From Coriobacteriales bacterium (lineage in GTDB: Bacteria; Actinomycetota; Coriobacteriia; Coriobacteriales; UBA8131), in NCBI GenBank assembly GCA_031282405.1, contig JAITDU010000045.1:62001-126000 (forward strand): DNA of 64,000 nt, read 5' to 3'. Position 1 is the stretch's first letter. Every line of letters begins with the position of its first letter. Under the pieces are notes generated by a model. The model was not told where the DNA came from. It did no database searches and saw only the letters and a list, made by a program, of their open reading frames with translations. The translations under genes and the position numbers were made by a program. Positions 8,765 to 21,580 of the stretch are shown here, piece by piece.

Positions 8765-10954
8765 TCAATGACGCCGCCTGGGCTGGCGGCTCTGTTCACG
8801 GCCGCGGTTACCACTTGCGGGACGCGGTCTAAAGTCCTTGCTACCACCCGTGCCGGCACCGGAAGTGCCCTGGGGAGCCTCGGGTTTATCCAGACGGTCC
8901 AACGAAATTTTCTCTTTCTCATCAATATCGGTAATTTTTACGTGGACCTTGTCGCCAATGTTCAAGACATCCTCTACCTGGGCAACCCGGCCTCGCGCCA
9001 CCTTGCTGATGTGTAAAAGCCCGTCTTTGCCTGGCAGGAGTTCCACGAAAGCGCCAAAGGGTTGAATAGAGACTACGATGCCCATATATTCCTCGCCAAT
9101 TTCAGGCACTTTGACGATGGCTTCGATGCGCTCCTTTGCTGCATAGCCGCCGGTGTCTTTAGAGGCGATGTAGACCGTGCCGTCCTCGGTAACCTCAATC
9201 GTAGCACCGGTCTCCTCCTGTAGGCCTCGAATAACTTTGCCACCGGTACCGATGACATCGCGTATTTTATCAACAGGAATCTTAATAGATATGATTCGTG
9301 GAGCGAACTCGCTGAGTTCGCTGCGTGGAGCCCCAAGGGCTTCGAGCATCTTGCTTAAGATAAATGCGCGGCCACGTTTGGCCTGTTCTAACGCCTTGCT
9401 TAGGATATCAAGCGAGAGTCCTTTGGCCTTGTTATCCATCTGCAGGGCCGTAATGCCATTTTCGGTGCCGCAAACCTTAAAGTCCATGTCACCCAAAAAA
9501 TCCTCGACACCCTGGATGTCCGAGAGGATGGCTACGTCCTCGCCTTCTTTTATCAATCCCATGGCGATGCCGCTCACAGGTGCCTTAATAGGTACGCCGG
9601 CATCCATCAATGCCAGTGTAGAACCGCAAGCCGAAGCCATAGATGATGAACCGTTGGACTCCAGCACTTCACTGACGATGCGAACAGTGTAGGGAAAGTC
9701 ATCCTCATTGGGCAAAAGTGGCAACAAGGCCCGCTCGGCCAGTGCTCCGTGGCCTATCTCGCGGCGTTTGGGGGCACCCATACGGCCCGTTTCACCGGTA
9801 CTATAGGGCGGAAAGTTATACTGGTGAATATAGCGTCGACCCAGTGCGGGATCAATGGTGTCCAGGCGCTGCCATTCGTTAAGCATTCCCAAAGTCAAAA
9901 CACTCAATACCTGGGTTTGGCCGCGTGTAAACAATGCGCTCCCATGTGCCCGAGGCAGATAGCCTGCCGTAGCAGTGATTGGTCGAATTTCATCGGTACG
10001 TCGACCATCTACACGTTCGCCGGTGGCTATCACCATCTGTCGCATAGCTCTTTTTTCCAGAGCTTTGAGCTGGGCATGTATCTCTGCGTCCCACTCCTCT
10101 GTCTCTTCGGGTGTAAACGTCTCTTTGATACGCGCCTTTAAGGCAGCGACGTTATCCATGCGCGCTTGCTTATCCGGGTCTTTGAGCGCCACAGTCATAT
10201 CATCATAGTATGGGGCCACACGTTTGGCCACCTCAGGCACGGACTCATCAAGCTTCACATCGAGTTGAACAGGAGCAACCTGATCCACCAGACGTTGTAC
10301 CACGGCACAGAATTCGGCGATAGCTGCCTGGCCAAACTCCATGGCTGCCAACATATCATCCTCAGAGACCTCGTTGGCACCAGCTTCTACCATTGAGATG
10401 GAATCGGCCGTGCCGGCCATCGTCAATTCCAGATCGGATGCTGCCTCTTCGTCAAAGGTCGGATTGACAATGAACTCACCATTGTGCGGATCACGTGCTA
10501 TGCGCACTCCCGCTACGGGGCCCTCAAAGGGCACGCCGCCCAGTTGTAATGCCGCCGAAGCCGCCATGATCGCGATAACATCCGGCTGACTGACCTGATC
10601 AGCACTGAGTATCGTCGCCACTATCTGGGCGTCATTATGAAACCCTTCAGGAAATCCCGGGCGGATCGGCCGGTCTATCATGCGGGCCATCAAGGTACCC
10701 TTATCAGACGGGCGGGTCTCGCGCTTAAGATAGCCACCTGGTATTCGGCCAACAGCATACATACGTTCCACTACATCTACTGTTAACGGCAGAAAGTCCA
10801 GATCGCGTCGTTCCTTGGAGATAGTCGCAGTGACTAGAACAATCGTCTCTCCCTGCGATACGACTACTGCTCCTGTGGCCTGTTTGGCAATCTCGCCTGT
10901 AGTAAGACTATATTCCTTGCCAAATAATTCGAAATTTTGAGTAATTTTAGTCAT
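8765..10954 (-). CDS. pnp: Polyribonucleotide nucleotidyltransferase
   Basis: Tandem RNase PH domains, then KH (IKIPVDKIRDVIGTGGKVIRGL) and S1 domains. Confidence 0.97.
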   Translation of the reverse strand: MTKITQNFELFGKEYSLTTGEIAKQATGAVVVSQGETIVLVTATISKERRDLDFLPLTVDVVERMYAVGRIPGGYLKRETRPSDKGTLMARMIDRPIRPGFPEGFHNDAQIVATILSADQVSQPDVIAIMAASAALQLGGVPFEGPVAGVRIARDPHNGEFIVNPTFDEEAASDLELTMAGTADSISMVEAGANEVSEDDMLAAMEFGQAAIAEFCAVVQRLVDQVAPVQLDVKLDESVPEVAKRVAPYYDDMTVALKDPDKQARMDNVAALKARIKETFTPEETEEWDAEIHAQLKALEKRAMRQMVIATGERVDGRRTDEIRPITATAGYLPRAHGSALFTRGQTQVLSVLTLGMLNEWQRLDTIDPALGRRYIHQYNFPPYSTGETGRMGAPKRREIGHGALAERALLPLLPNEDDFPYTVRIVSEVLESNGSSSMASACGSTLALMDAGVPIKAPVSGIAMGLIKEGEDVAILSDIQGVEDFLGDMDFKVCGTENGITALQMDNKAKGLSLDILSKALEQAKRGRAFILSKMLEALGAPRSELSEFAPRIISIKIPVDKIRDVIGTGGKVIRGLQEETGATIEVTEDGTVYIASKDTGGYAAKERIEAIVKVPEIGEEYMGIVVSIQPFGAFVELLPGKDGLLHISKVARGRVAQVEDVLNIGDKVHVKITDIDEKEKISLDRLDKPEAPQGTSGAGTGGSKDFRPRPASGNRGREQSRQPRRRH

Positions 10955-10963
10955 GCATCATCC

Positions 10964-11239
10964 TTAGATATTGTCGCGAATGCCCAATTGGGCAATCAGC
11001 TTGCGGTATTTTATGACGTCGTTGCGTTTGATGTAGGTAAGCAGGCGGCGGCGCTTTCCTACCAACATCAACAGCCCACGGCGAGTATGATGATCCTTGC
11101 TGTGGACTTTAAGGTGTTCTGTCAACTCACGAATTCTTTCGGTAAAGAGGGCAACCTGTACCTCAGCCGAACCGGAGTCATTGGCATCCTTGCCAAACTC
11201 CGCAATTATCTCGGCTTTTCTCTCTTTGGTTAGTGGCAT
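10964..11239 (-). CDS. rpsO: 30S ribosomal protein S15
   Basis: [16 protein letters not shown]...[29 protein letters not shown]. Confidence 0.97.
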   Translation of the reverse strand: MPLTKERKAEIIAEFGKDANDSGSAEVQVALFTERIRELTEHLKVHSKDHHTRRGLLMLVGKRRRLLTYIKRNDVIKYRKLIAQLGIRDNI

Positions 11240-11494
11240 GATTTCCACCATCCTTTCTCGACCGTGGCTTGTGTGCCAGGCCTTTTGTTTGCCGCTGGCC
11301 GAGAAAAACGTCGGTGGGAGCGTGAATCCAAGCACAGGGCATTCGCATGAATAATCAATTCTAACATAGTGCGGCAGGATTATCCGAAACGAATCCCCTG
11401 CGTGGTCGGAATAACGTAGGTACCTGGTGGTGTGGTGTGGCCTTGAATTCCCTGTGAGAATAGCGAGAAGACCTTCATAGGTTTTGTGCGACGT

Positions 11495-12121
11495 TCATTT
11501 GACGGTTTTTTGAGTGCGCTCTTTGCGCTCCTTTGCCAGATAGTTATTCCAGACCATCAGGGAGTCCGGATGGATGAAGCGGTGACGTCGGATCAAGTGC
11601 TCCATCGTAGCCTGAAAACACTTAACAAACAATTCTTCTAACGGTACGTGGCCGGCGATGGAACGCAGTGGTTGCAGACTGCTTTGCGAGCGCAGTGGTT
11701 CAATCATATCAGCGACATAGATAATCATATCCAGATTGCTCATATCAGGAGCAGCCGAGGTATGACGCTCGATAGCCTGGATTACGCTCCGGGGCAATTC
11801 AGGGTATTTTTGAGCTACGGCATGAGCGCCTGTCTGAGCGTGAAGCAAGGCGGCCGTTTCGAGGGGATTTTCGGGCAGTTTAATGTCAAAACGTTTGGCT
11901 CGCTTAAGCAACTCTGCGTCGGAATAGTTTTTATCCCAATCGTGGAGCAACCCGGCAATTCGCGCTTGATTAACGTCAACGTCATAGACATTGGCCATAA
12001 GGGCAGCTATGTCAGAGACACTGATGGAATGCAACAGGCGCCACTGCGTAAGGCGACGCTGCAGTTGTTTGCGAGCGTCTTGATATATCGCATCATAATC
12101 AGGCATAGGTCTCGTGTTCAA
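11495..12121 (-). CDS. yqeK: HD-domain hydrolase, YqeK-like
   Basis: AGLLHDWDKNY HD motif; adjacent to nadD. Confidence 0.85.
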   Translation of the reverse strand: MNTRPMPDYDAIYQDARKQLQRRLTQWRLLHSISVSDIAALMANVYDVDVNQARIAGLLHDWDKNYSDAELLKRAKRFDIKLPENPLETAALLHAQTGAHAVAQKYPELPRSVIQAIERHTSAAPDMSNLDMIIYVADMIEPLRSQSSLQPLRSIAGHVPLEELFVKCFQATMEHLIRRHRFIHPDSLMVWNNYLAKERKERTQKTVK

Positions 12122-12189
12122 ATAAGAAGTGCGGCGACATATAGCTTCTATGGCACAGTATAAGGTTTTTCGTTAATCAGCGGTTGAGT

Positions 12190-12918
12190 TCAGACATAGA
12201 GGCCGTGTTGTTCGATGTAACTCAAAACATCAGCTGGCATGAGACCATCCACCGACAAGCTATTACGCAGTCGACGGCGAATATCGCTGGAAGAGACAGG
12301 ATTTTCCGGCATGTCTACTTCAGTCACGTCAAAATCCTCATAGCGGACAATTGTGGGGTAGTCTTTAGGCACCTGCGTTACCGGTGTTTTTGTGTCTTCA
12401 CCACTATCCTGTTTTCCGTTCGAATCGCTACTCTCACCCGGTTCTTTCTCCAAATCGTCAGCAGTCCTGTGCGTCGCAACACTGCTGTTATCGGCGTTAT
12501 CGGTAGTGCGCGGCGCTGACAACACCTTGACCAGAGCGGCTATACGATCGGCCTCTTTCCAAGTGGGCAAATCAAGCGCGGCATCACTGCCACAAACTAA
12601 AAACAACGTGACAGTTGGACCAACGATGCGCCTGATCTCTTCCAGTGTATCAATGGTATAACTGGGTCCAGTTCGGTCTATCTCCAAAGGCGAGACCAGA
12701 TACTTCCCTACTCCGGTTGTAGCCAGATGCAACATCTCCATGCGATGGAAAGGAGGTGTCATCATACTGTTGTCCTTGCGTACTGAGTGACCACTGGGGA
12801 CAAATAACAGCCTGTCCAGGTCAAACTGGCGTACGGCCTGCTCAGCGAGCTCAAGATGACCGACATGCACCGGGTCAAAGGCACCACCGAGGATGCCGAG
12901 TTGCGTTACGCTCATCAA
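12190..12918 (-). CDS. nadD: Nicotinate-nucleotide adenylyltransferase with low-complexity insert
   Basis: GILGGAFDPVHVGHLELAE and C-terminal SSSDIRRRLRN motifs. Confidence 0.93.
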   Translation of the reverse strand: MMSVTQLGILGGAFDPVHVGHLELAEQAVRQFDLDRLLFVPSGHSVRKDNSMMTPPFHRMEMLHLATTGVGKYLVSPLEIDRTGPSYTIDTLEEIRRIVGPTVTLFLVCGSDAALDLPTWKEADRIAALVKVLSAPRTTDNADNSSVATHRTADDLEKEPGESSDSNGKQDSGEDTKTPVTQVPKDYPTIVRYEDFDVTEVDMPENPVSSSDIRRRLRNSLSVDGLMPADVLSYIEQHGLYV

Positions 12919-12973
12919 AATCGCCTCTCTCGCACTGAATCAGCAGGATGGGAATTGTCGCAAAGCGTGTGAT

Positions 12974-14260
12974 TCATCGAATCTGCCCGTCACCCTCCAA
13001 AATGAACTTCGTTGAGGTCAAGGCGCTCAGGCCCATCGGTCCTCTGGCATGCAACTTTTGGGTGGAGATACCTATCTCGGCTCCCAGGCCAAATTCGCCA
13101 CCATCGGTAAAGCGTGTAGAGGCGTTGGCGTAGACAGCTGCCGAGTCGACTTCGGCTAAAAAGCGATGTGTTGCCGTATAGTCCTGGCTGATAATGCTCT
13201 CGGAATGGTGAGTAGAATAGCGGTTGATATGACCAATAGCTTCGTCAAGACCACTGACGCACTTTACCGAGATCTCTAAATCCAGATATTCGCGTCCCCA
13301 GTCCTCATCTGTGGCCAAAACGAGCAGCTGTTCGGCACCATCCAGCGCCTGGCCCAGTTTCAGTGCCGACTCGTCGGCATGTACGAGCACGCCGGCATCC
13401 ATCAATGCACTCAGCATTTGAGGAAGATATTCTGCAGCGACGGCATCGTCCACGAGCAATGACTCGATGGCGTTGCAAACCCCGGGACGCTGCGTCTTGG
13501 CATTGAGCAGAATGGGCACGATAAGGTCGGCGCGGGCGGCACTGTGTACATAGAGGTGACAATTGCCTTCGCCGGTCTCGATGACCGGCACTTTGGAGTT
13601 CTCAACGGTGGCACGAATCAGCGAAGCCGAGCCGCGGGGGATAAGCACATCTATCAGTCCATGTAACTGCATCAATTCGTTCGTGGCGGCACGATCGGTG
13701 CTTTCTATCGATGAGAGCCAATTGTTGGGCAATCCACTATCCAGGCCAGCCGCGGCAATCACAGCGCTCATCGCCAGGTTTGAATGGACGGCTAACGAGC
13801 CACCACGCAGTATACAGGCGTTACCTGTCTTTAGGCACAGACCGGCGGCGTCGGCTGTAACATTTGGCCGAGCCTCATAAATCATCGCAACCACGCCCAG
13901 AGGTACACGTATTTGCCTCATGCGAATGCCGCTGGTCAGCGTATGTCCCTCGACTACCGTACCCAGAGGATCAGGGCTAGCCGCCAACTCTCTCAGCGAC
14001 GCAGCAATGGCAGCTATTCGTTCAGGATTAAGCAAGAGGCGGTCAATCAAAGGCTCGGCCGTACCTGCAGCGCGTGCTGCTAGCACGTCTTTGGTGTTCT
14101 CGGCAAGCAGATAGTCTTGTTGATCCACCAAGCTTTGCGCAAGAGCCAACAGGGCACTGTCGCGCTCTTGGGCACTGCATTTTGCCAACGCGAATGCGGC
14201 CACACGAGCCGCCTTAGCCTTGGCAAGAACCTCACTCACCCGCTCTTTGTCTGTAGCCAT
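12974..14260 (-). CDS. proA: Glutamate-5-semialdehyde dehydrogenase
   Basis: VPLGVVAMIYEARPNVTADAAGLCLKTGNACILRGGS; follows proB. Confidence 0.96.
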   Translation of the reverse strand: MATDKERVSEVLAKAKAARVAAFALAKCSAQERDSALLALAQSLVDQQDYLLAENTKDVLAARAAGTAEPLIDRLLLNPERIAAIAASLRELAASPDPLGTVVEGHTLTSGIRMRQIRVPLGVVAMIYEARPNVTADAAGLCLKTGNACILRGGSLAVHSNLAMSAVIAAAGLDSGLPNNWLSSIESTDRAATNELMQLHGLIDVLIPRGSASLIRATVENSKVPVIETGEGNCHLYVHSAARADLIVPILLNAKTQRPGVCNAIESLLVDDAVAAEYLPQMLSALMDAGVLVHADESALKLGQALDGAEQLLVLATDEDWGREYLDLEISVKCVSGLDEAIGHINRYSTHHSESIISQDYTATHRFLAEVDSAAVYANASTRFTDGGEFGLGAEIGISTQKLHARGPMGLSALTSTKFILEGDGQIR

Positions 14261-14279
14261 GTTGGTGCCTCCCTAAAAT

Positions 14280-16987
<2,708 letters not shown>

Positions 16988-17113
16988 TTATCTTTTGGTA
17001 TCCCCTACATTTTGTTGGGGTGCGGATATGTCGGTCTATACCAGGCAGTTATGATGGCAAAGCCCTCTGTAGACTTCAAACAGAGGGCCCAAACATCTGG
17101 ATTTACCTGTGAA

Positions 17114-17362
17114 TCAAGCAGTGCGCACGTGAACCTTGCGTTTAGTGCCATGCGTGAACTCCAGTGTGCCATCCGTCAGCGCAAACAAGGTGTCGTCACT
17201 GCCACGGCCAACATTATCACCGGGGTGGATATGGGTCCCACGCTGTCGCACAATGATGTTTCCTGTGTTGACCCGCTCACCCGCAAAACGTTTGACTCCC
17301 AGGCGTTTAGCCTTAGAATCGCGGCCGTTACGGGTGGAGCCTAAGCCTTTCTTATGTGCCAT
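17114..17362 (-). CDS. rpmA: 50S ribosomal protein L27
   Basis: [62 protein letters not shown]. Confidence 0.97.
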   Translation of the reverse strand: MAHKKGLGSTRNGRDSKAKRLGVKRFAGERVNTGNIIVRQRGTHIHPGDNVGRGSDDTLFALTDGTLEFTHGTKRKVHVRTA

Positions 17363-17429
17363 ACTGTTCTAACCTCGCTTCTGTTGTCTCTGTGCTGCGC
17401 ATTGCGGTAGTTATCGTGCAGATGTTGTA

Positions 17430-18212
17430 TCACTCATCGGTTTCTTTAGTAGTTTTAGCGCTCCTTGCATCAGCATCAGGTGCAGCTTTTTTTGTAGTGG
17501 CCGCGCTTGTTTTGCGTGCCGGTTTTTTGGCCGGGGTTTTTTGCGTAGTATCTTTGTCTGACTTTTTGGGGGTGACTGCCCTGGTAGTACTCGATAGCTG
17601 AGCGCCTGTATCATCAGGTGTTACCTTGGCGGTTCTTGAAGTTCTTGTAGTCTTGGCAGCTGTGGTGGCCTTTTCTACCTTGGTAGATTTTGTTGACTGA
17701 GCGGTTCGCTCTGATGCTGTAGCTTTAGCGTCAGCAGTCGTTTCTTGAGCTTGAGCAGAGCTTTTGACACGTTTGGCCTTGATATCTTCTTCAGTCTTTG
17801 TATTCTTACCGGCAACGGCACTTCTGCTGCGCGCAGCGGTTTTTACCGTCGTGCTATGCTGTTTGAGCTTAGCATCCTTAGAGGGGGCTTTGGGCGGCGT
17901 GCCCTCCGGACTGATAGCGTCTATCGCAAGACGGGTAAGCATTTGACGGTGGCCCTTGAACCGTTTGTAGCCTTTACGTTTCTTGAACTTGAATATCAAC
18001 TGTTTCGTGCCCTTGAATTGCTCGACTATCGTTGCAAACACCTTGGCCGTGGCCAACTGTTCGCGCTCTGTAATGATTGTGCTGCCATCGGCCAAAAAGA
18101 CTACGTCCAGTGCCGTCTGTTCGCCCGGTCCTCCGGACAACTTTTCGACTTCTATCGTGTCGCCCTGCTCGACCTTGTACTGCTTGCCACCTGTAACCAC
18201 TATCGCATACAT
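17430..18212 (-). CDS. rplU: 50S ribosomal protein L21 with long Lys/Ala/Thr-rich C-terminal tail
   Basis: MYAIVVTGGKQYKVEQGDTIEVEKL...KFKKRKGYKRFKGHRQMLTRLAIDAI core, then about 158 aa of basic low-complexity sequence. Confidence 0.95.
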   Translation of the reverse strand: MYAIVVTGGKQYKVEQGDTIEVEKLSGGPGEQTALDVVFLADGSTIITEREQLATAKVFATIVEQFKGTKQLIFKFKKRKGYKRFKGHRQMLTRLAIDAISPEGTPPKAPSKDAKLKQHSTTVKTAARSRSAVAGKNTKTEEDIKAKRVKSSAQAQETTADAKATASERTAQSTKSTKVEKATTAAKTTRTSRTAKVTPDDTGAQLSSTTRAVTPKKSDKDTTQKTPAKKPARKTSAATTKKAAPDADARSAKTTKETDE

Positions 18213-18289
18213 CTCGTGCCTCTCGCCTCTCGTCAACTAAGAAAACGCTATGATAACCTACTCGCCCGCTTGCGCGGGTTATATCCGTT

Positions 18290-18364
18290 TGGCTCCCCGG
18301 GTAGGACTCGAACCTACAACAAATCGGTTAACAGCCGATTGCTCTGCCATTGAGCTACCGAGGA
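18290..18364 (-). tRNA. tRNA-Asn(GTT)
   Basis: Reverse complement TCCTCGGTAGCTCAATGGCAGAGCAATCGGCTGTTAACCGATTTGTTGTAGGTTCGAGTCCTACCCGGGGAGCCA; cloverleaf pairing and encoded CCA. Confidence 0.95.
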
Positions 18365-18493
18365 GTATGGCCTAACGGAAGCACAGTATAACAAACCCAC
18401 AGCTCCCTTGGCTTTTAGGTACACAAACACGGTACACAGGGTCGGTGAGAAAACCTTGTGCAAATTTGCCGGGTGCTCTCTCTGGGTATTGCG

Positions 18494-18568
18494 TGGTGGG
18501 CCCTGCAGGATTCGAACCTGCAACCAAGGGATTATGAGTCCCCTGCTCCACCGTTGAGCTAAGGGCCC
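18494..18568 (-). tRNA. tRNA with CAT anticodon, probably tRNA-Ile2 (lysidine type)
   Basis: Reverse complement GGGCCCTTAGCTCAACGGTGGAGCAGGGGACTCATAATCCCTTGGTTGCAGGTTCGAATCCTGCAGGGCCCACCA; closer to the remembered E. coli ileX sequence than to metT. Confidence 0.88.
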
Positions 18569-18748
18569 GCCGATTTAGCCAATGGATTGTATCACAAGAG
18601 CGCAGGAACGCAGCGAGTACAGCCTGAACGTGCGACAGGAATCAACACAGGTCGGCAGCAAAAGACCGGCAGTGCGAAAAAGGCCGGGTCAGCACACAGG
18701 TTCAGGAGGCCTCGAAGCTACCACGCCCTTGTTCGGTACCCGAGCATG

Positions 18749-20287
18749 TCATTCGAGCGGTGTAGGACCCAAGGTAACCTCGATAGTCTGTGTTGCGCTA
18801 CCGCGTTTAATAGTGAGTTTGACCACAGAGTCAATCTCTTTTGTGCGAATCTGGATAATCAGATCGGCCGAGGATGTTACGTTGGTATCGTCAACCGCCG
18901 TTATCACATCGCCCACTTGAAGCCCTGCCTTCTCGGCCGGAGAACCAGGAACCACCGATTCGACATAGGCGCCGGTTGTTGCAGTGGTCTTAAGTGAGCT
19001 GGCATTACTGGTGGTTACCGAAAGCAAAGTCACGCCCAGATACGGATGTTGGACCGGCTTGCCCTGCATAATCTGTTCTGCGATGTTGATGGCGTAGTTG
19101 CTGGGCAGAGCAAAACCAACACCGGAGTTCGAGCCGGATGTCGTCTGTACTAACGTGTTGATGCCGACGAGCTTTCCCTCACTGTCTACAAGGGCGCCAC
19201 CAGAGTTGCCTGGATTGATAGCGGCATCGGTCTGAATCATATTCGCGTAGATGCGTACACCGTCTGAGGACTGCATGGCGGTCGAGCGATACAGCGCAGA
19301 CACAATACCCGTAGAGACCGACTTTTCCAGCCCGAAGGGACTACCTACGGCCATGACCCACTCACCCACGTTCACCTGGTCGGAATCGCCGACCTCGATG
19401 GGTGTGAGTCCGGTGGCATCGACTTTAAGCACGGCCAAGTCGCTGGATTGATCTTCGCCTACGAGTTTGGCTTCGAGTTGTTTATCACCAAGGTTGACCA
19501 GAAATTGTTGGCCGCCGGAAACCACATGTCCATTAGTAAGGATATAGCCGCTGGAACTGATAATAACCCCAGATCCCAAGCCGGTCTTGCTCAAAGAATC
19601 GGCCTCGTCACCCGCGCTATCGTTGCGGTTATTGCCGAGTAAAGAGTCCAGTGGATTAGTCGATGGGGCGGTGTAGACATCGATGTTTACGACCGAAGGA
19701 GTAACTTTGGATGCAACAGCCTCGGCCAGCGAACTATCCTCGCTTATGGGTTGAATATTCAAGGTGGCAGCATCCACTGACCCCGAAAAGCTAAAACCGT
19801 TCGTAGCTATGAATAGAGCACCTACTGACAGCCCGGCACCGACAAGCACACCCAAAAGGCCCATCAGAAAAACCAGGCCACGGCTGGATTTTTTCGTCGT
19901 AGTTGCCTGCGCATGCTGAAACCCGCTGGCCTGAGAATCGCCAGGTGGTGGTTGGTGTTCAGCTGGATAAGGCTGCTCAAAATTGACAGAGGGCTGTTGA
20001 GCATTAGCAGGCCCATCAACATAGGCTTGCGTAGGGCTGGGGTAAGCCTGCGCAGGTGCCACGTAGGGTTGCTGTGGTTGAAGGGGCACCTGAGGGGGGG
20101 TCTGCGCGGGCACATACGTCGGCTGTGGTGCAGGTTGAGGGTTATTTGGGTAGGGTTGTGTTTGTAAAGCCGGTGAATTATCTATAGCAGCGGCGGGCCA
20201 AACTTGCTCTGGCTGATTGACCATCTGCTCCGACTCAGGTAAAGGGACAGAGGGCTGTCCGCTTGGCGTATGTGTCTTGTCTGTCAT
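18749..20287 (-). CDS. HtrA/DegP-like trypsin-type serine protease with PDZ domain
   Basis: Pro/Gln-rich N-terminus, TM segment, TNGHVV, SDLAVLK, NPGNSGGAL triad and C-terminal PDZ. Confidence 0.93.
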   Translation of the reverse strand: MTDKTHTPSGQPSVPLPESEQMVNQPEQVWPAAAIDNSPALQTQPYPNNPQPAPQPTYVPAQTPPQVPLQPQQPYVAPAQAYPSPTQAYVDGPANAQQPSVNFEQPYPAEHQPPPGDSQASGFQHAQATTTKKSSRGLVFLMGLLGVLVGAGLSVGALFIATNGFSFSGSVDAATLNIQPISEDSSLAEAVASKVTPSVVNIDVYTAPSTNPLDSLLGNNRNDSAGDEADSLSKTGLGSGVIISSSGYILTNGHVVSGGQQFLVNLGDKQLEAKLVGEDQSSDLAVLKVDATGLTPIEVGDSDQVNVGEWVMAVGSPFGLEKSVSTGIVSALYRSTAMQSSDGVRIYANMIQTDAAINPGNSGGALVDSEGKLVGINTLVQTTSGSNSGVGFALPSNYAINIAEQIMQGKPVQHPYLGVTLLSVTTSNASSLKTTATTGAYVESVVPGSPAEKAGLQVGDVITAVDDTNVTSSADLIIQIRTKEIDSVVKLTIKRGSATQTIEVTLGPTPLE

Positions 20288-20347
20288 ACTCTAAAATTCC
20301 TATCGTTATGCGCTGTTATTTCCTGATACTGCCTATGGGCGTTGGTG

Positions 20348-20584
20348 TCAGTTCAGGTATTTCTCACTTAAATAATCGATGATGTCATCGGACTCATAGA
20401 GTGGACGATCACCGATGAACAGGCACGGCACCTGGTTTTTGCCGCCATGCTTTAAGAGATACTCTTTGTTGGCAGGCTCAGTCGTCGAATGCAGATCAAG
20501 CACGATGCTGTTGCTCTCGAGAAAACGCAACACTTTGAGCGAAAACGGGCAGGTCGGCAGGTAATAGAGCTTGAGTTCGTCCAT
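20348..20584 (-). CDS. Glutaredoxin-like thiol-disulfide protein (CPFS active site)
   Basis: MDELKLYYLPTCPFSLKVLRFLES...NQVPCLFIGDRPLYESDDIIDYL. Confidence 0.85.
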   Translation of the reverse strand: MDELKLYYLPTCPFSLKVLRFLESNSIVLDLHSTTEPANKEYLLKHGGKNQVPCLFIGDRPLYESDDIIDYLSEKYLN

Positions 20585-21061
20585 GATTGTTCCTTTCTAT
20601 AGAACATCTGAATCGCCATCAAACATCCAAAATGGACGGTGGGCCTGATGGCGACTTTGTATATTATAACCTCCACAGCTTAAAAGAAGCTTAAAGATGA
20701 AGTCGGTTTTCCGGTCGTTACTTTCTCAATAACAGGCGCATGATCCTCCCCTTTTTACACTTGGTTATGCTCTATCGAGTACATTTGCCACGACCTTTTG
20801 ATAATTCCTTTTATGTACTTGGTTATGCTTATTGACAAAGGGTACTCGTTATGCGACCCGAGGTCCTTTCCTCGTGGTGTCGGTTGAGCTACCATAAAGT
20901 TAAATCAGGTTAACCTTCAGACATTGAATCAGTGGAGCGCGAGTGGTGTATCACTCTAGCCAGGAAAAACCGTTCCATCCTATCAGTTGGTCCGGGCCGC
21001 TCTTTATGGATAACTGCTGATTTGCTATTCTATAGAGTATTATCGATCGTTAGGAGCAGGT

Positions 21062-21310
21062 ATGACAAAATCAACTCTGGAAATCGTCCGAGAAGTATTC
21101 GTAGAAAAGCTCGAAAGCGACCCGGAGACTGTGGTCTTACAAGCCAGTCTGAGCGAGGATTTGGGCGCAGACAGCTTGGATGCCATTGAGGTTATTATGG
21201 CTTTAGAAGAGATCTACGGCAGGGAATTTGAAGGCGAGGACATTGAGAATCTCAAAACTGTAGGTGATGTGGTCGAACTCATCGACAGACTTACACACCA
21301 GGAAGGTTGA
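21062..21310 (+). CDS. acpP: Acyl carrier protein
   Basis: LGADSLDAIEVIMALEE phosphopantetheine site. Confidence 0.94.
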   Translation: MTKSTLEIVREVFVEKLESDPETVVLQASLSEDLGADSLDAIEVIMALEEIYGREFEGEDIENLKTVGDVVELIDRLTHQEG

Positions 21311-21313
21311 CGG

Positions 21314-21573
21314 GTGCATGATTTTACGAGAAACACACGCACGGACCAACCGGAAAGTCAAAGTATCAAAGACGATGCCACTGTCGCTTCGATCTCGGTC
21401 AATGCTTTGGCTATCGGCGTATTTGTGATCTCGGCTACCATCGGCATGAATACCGACGTTGACAGCTATTCACCGACATCAATGTGACCCTGAGTGTCAT
21501 ACTCTGTGTGCTGATGGGCGCTTTATATATTCGCCTCGTGCGTTCAGTTTTGTGTACCCGCTGTGTATTTTGA
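21314..21573 (+). pseudogene. Small two-TM membrane protein interrupted by an apparent -1 frameshift
   Basis: GTG start after GGAAGG; frame 1 VHDFTRN...SISVNALAIGVFVISATIGMNTDVDSYSPTSM*; shifted frame DINVTLSVILCVLMGALYIRLVRSVLCTRCVF*. Confidence 0.45.
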
Positions 21574-21580
21574 AGCGTTT

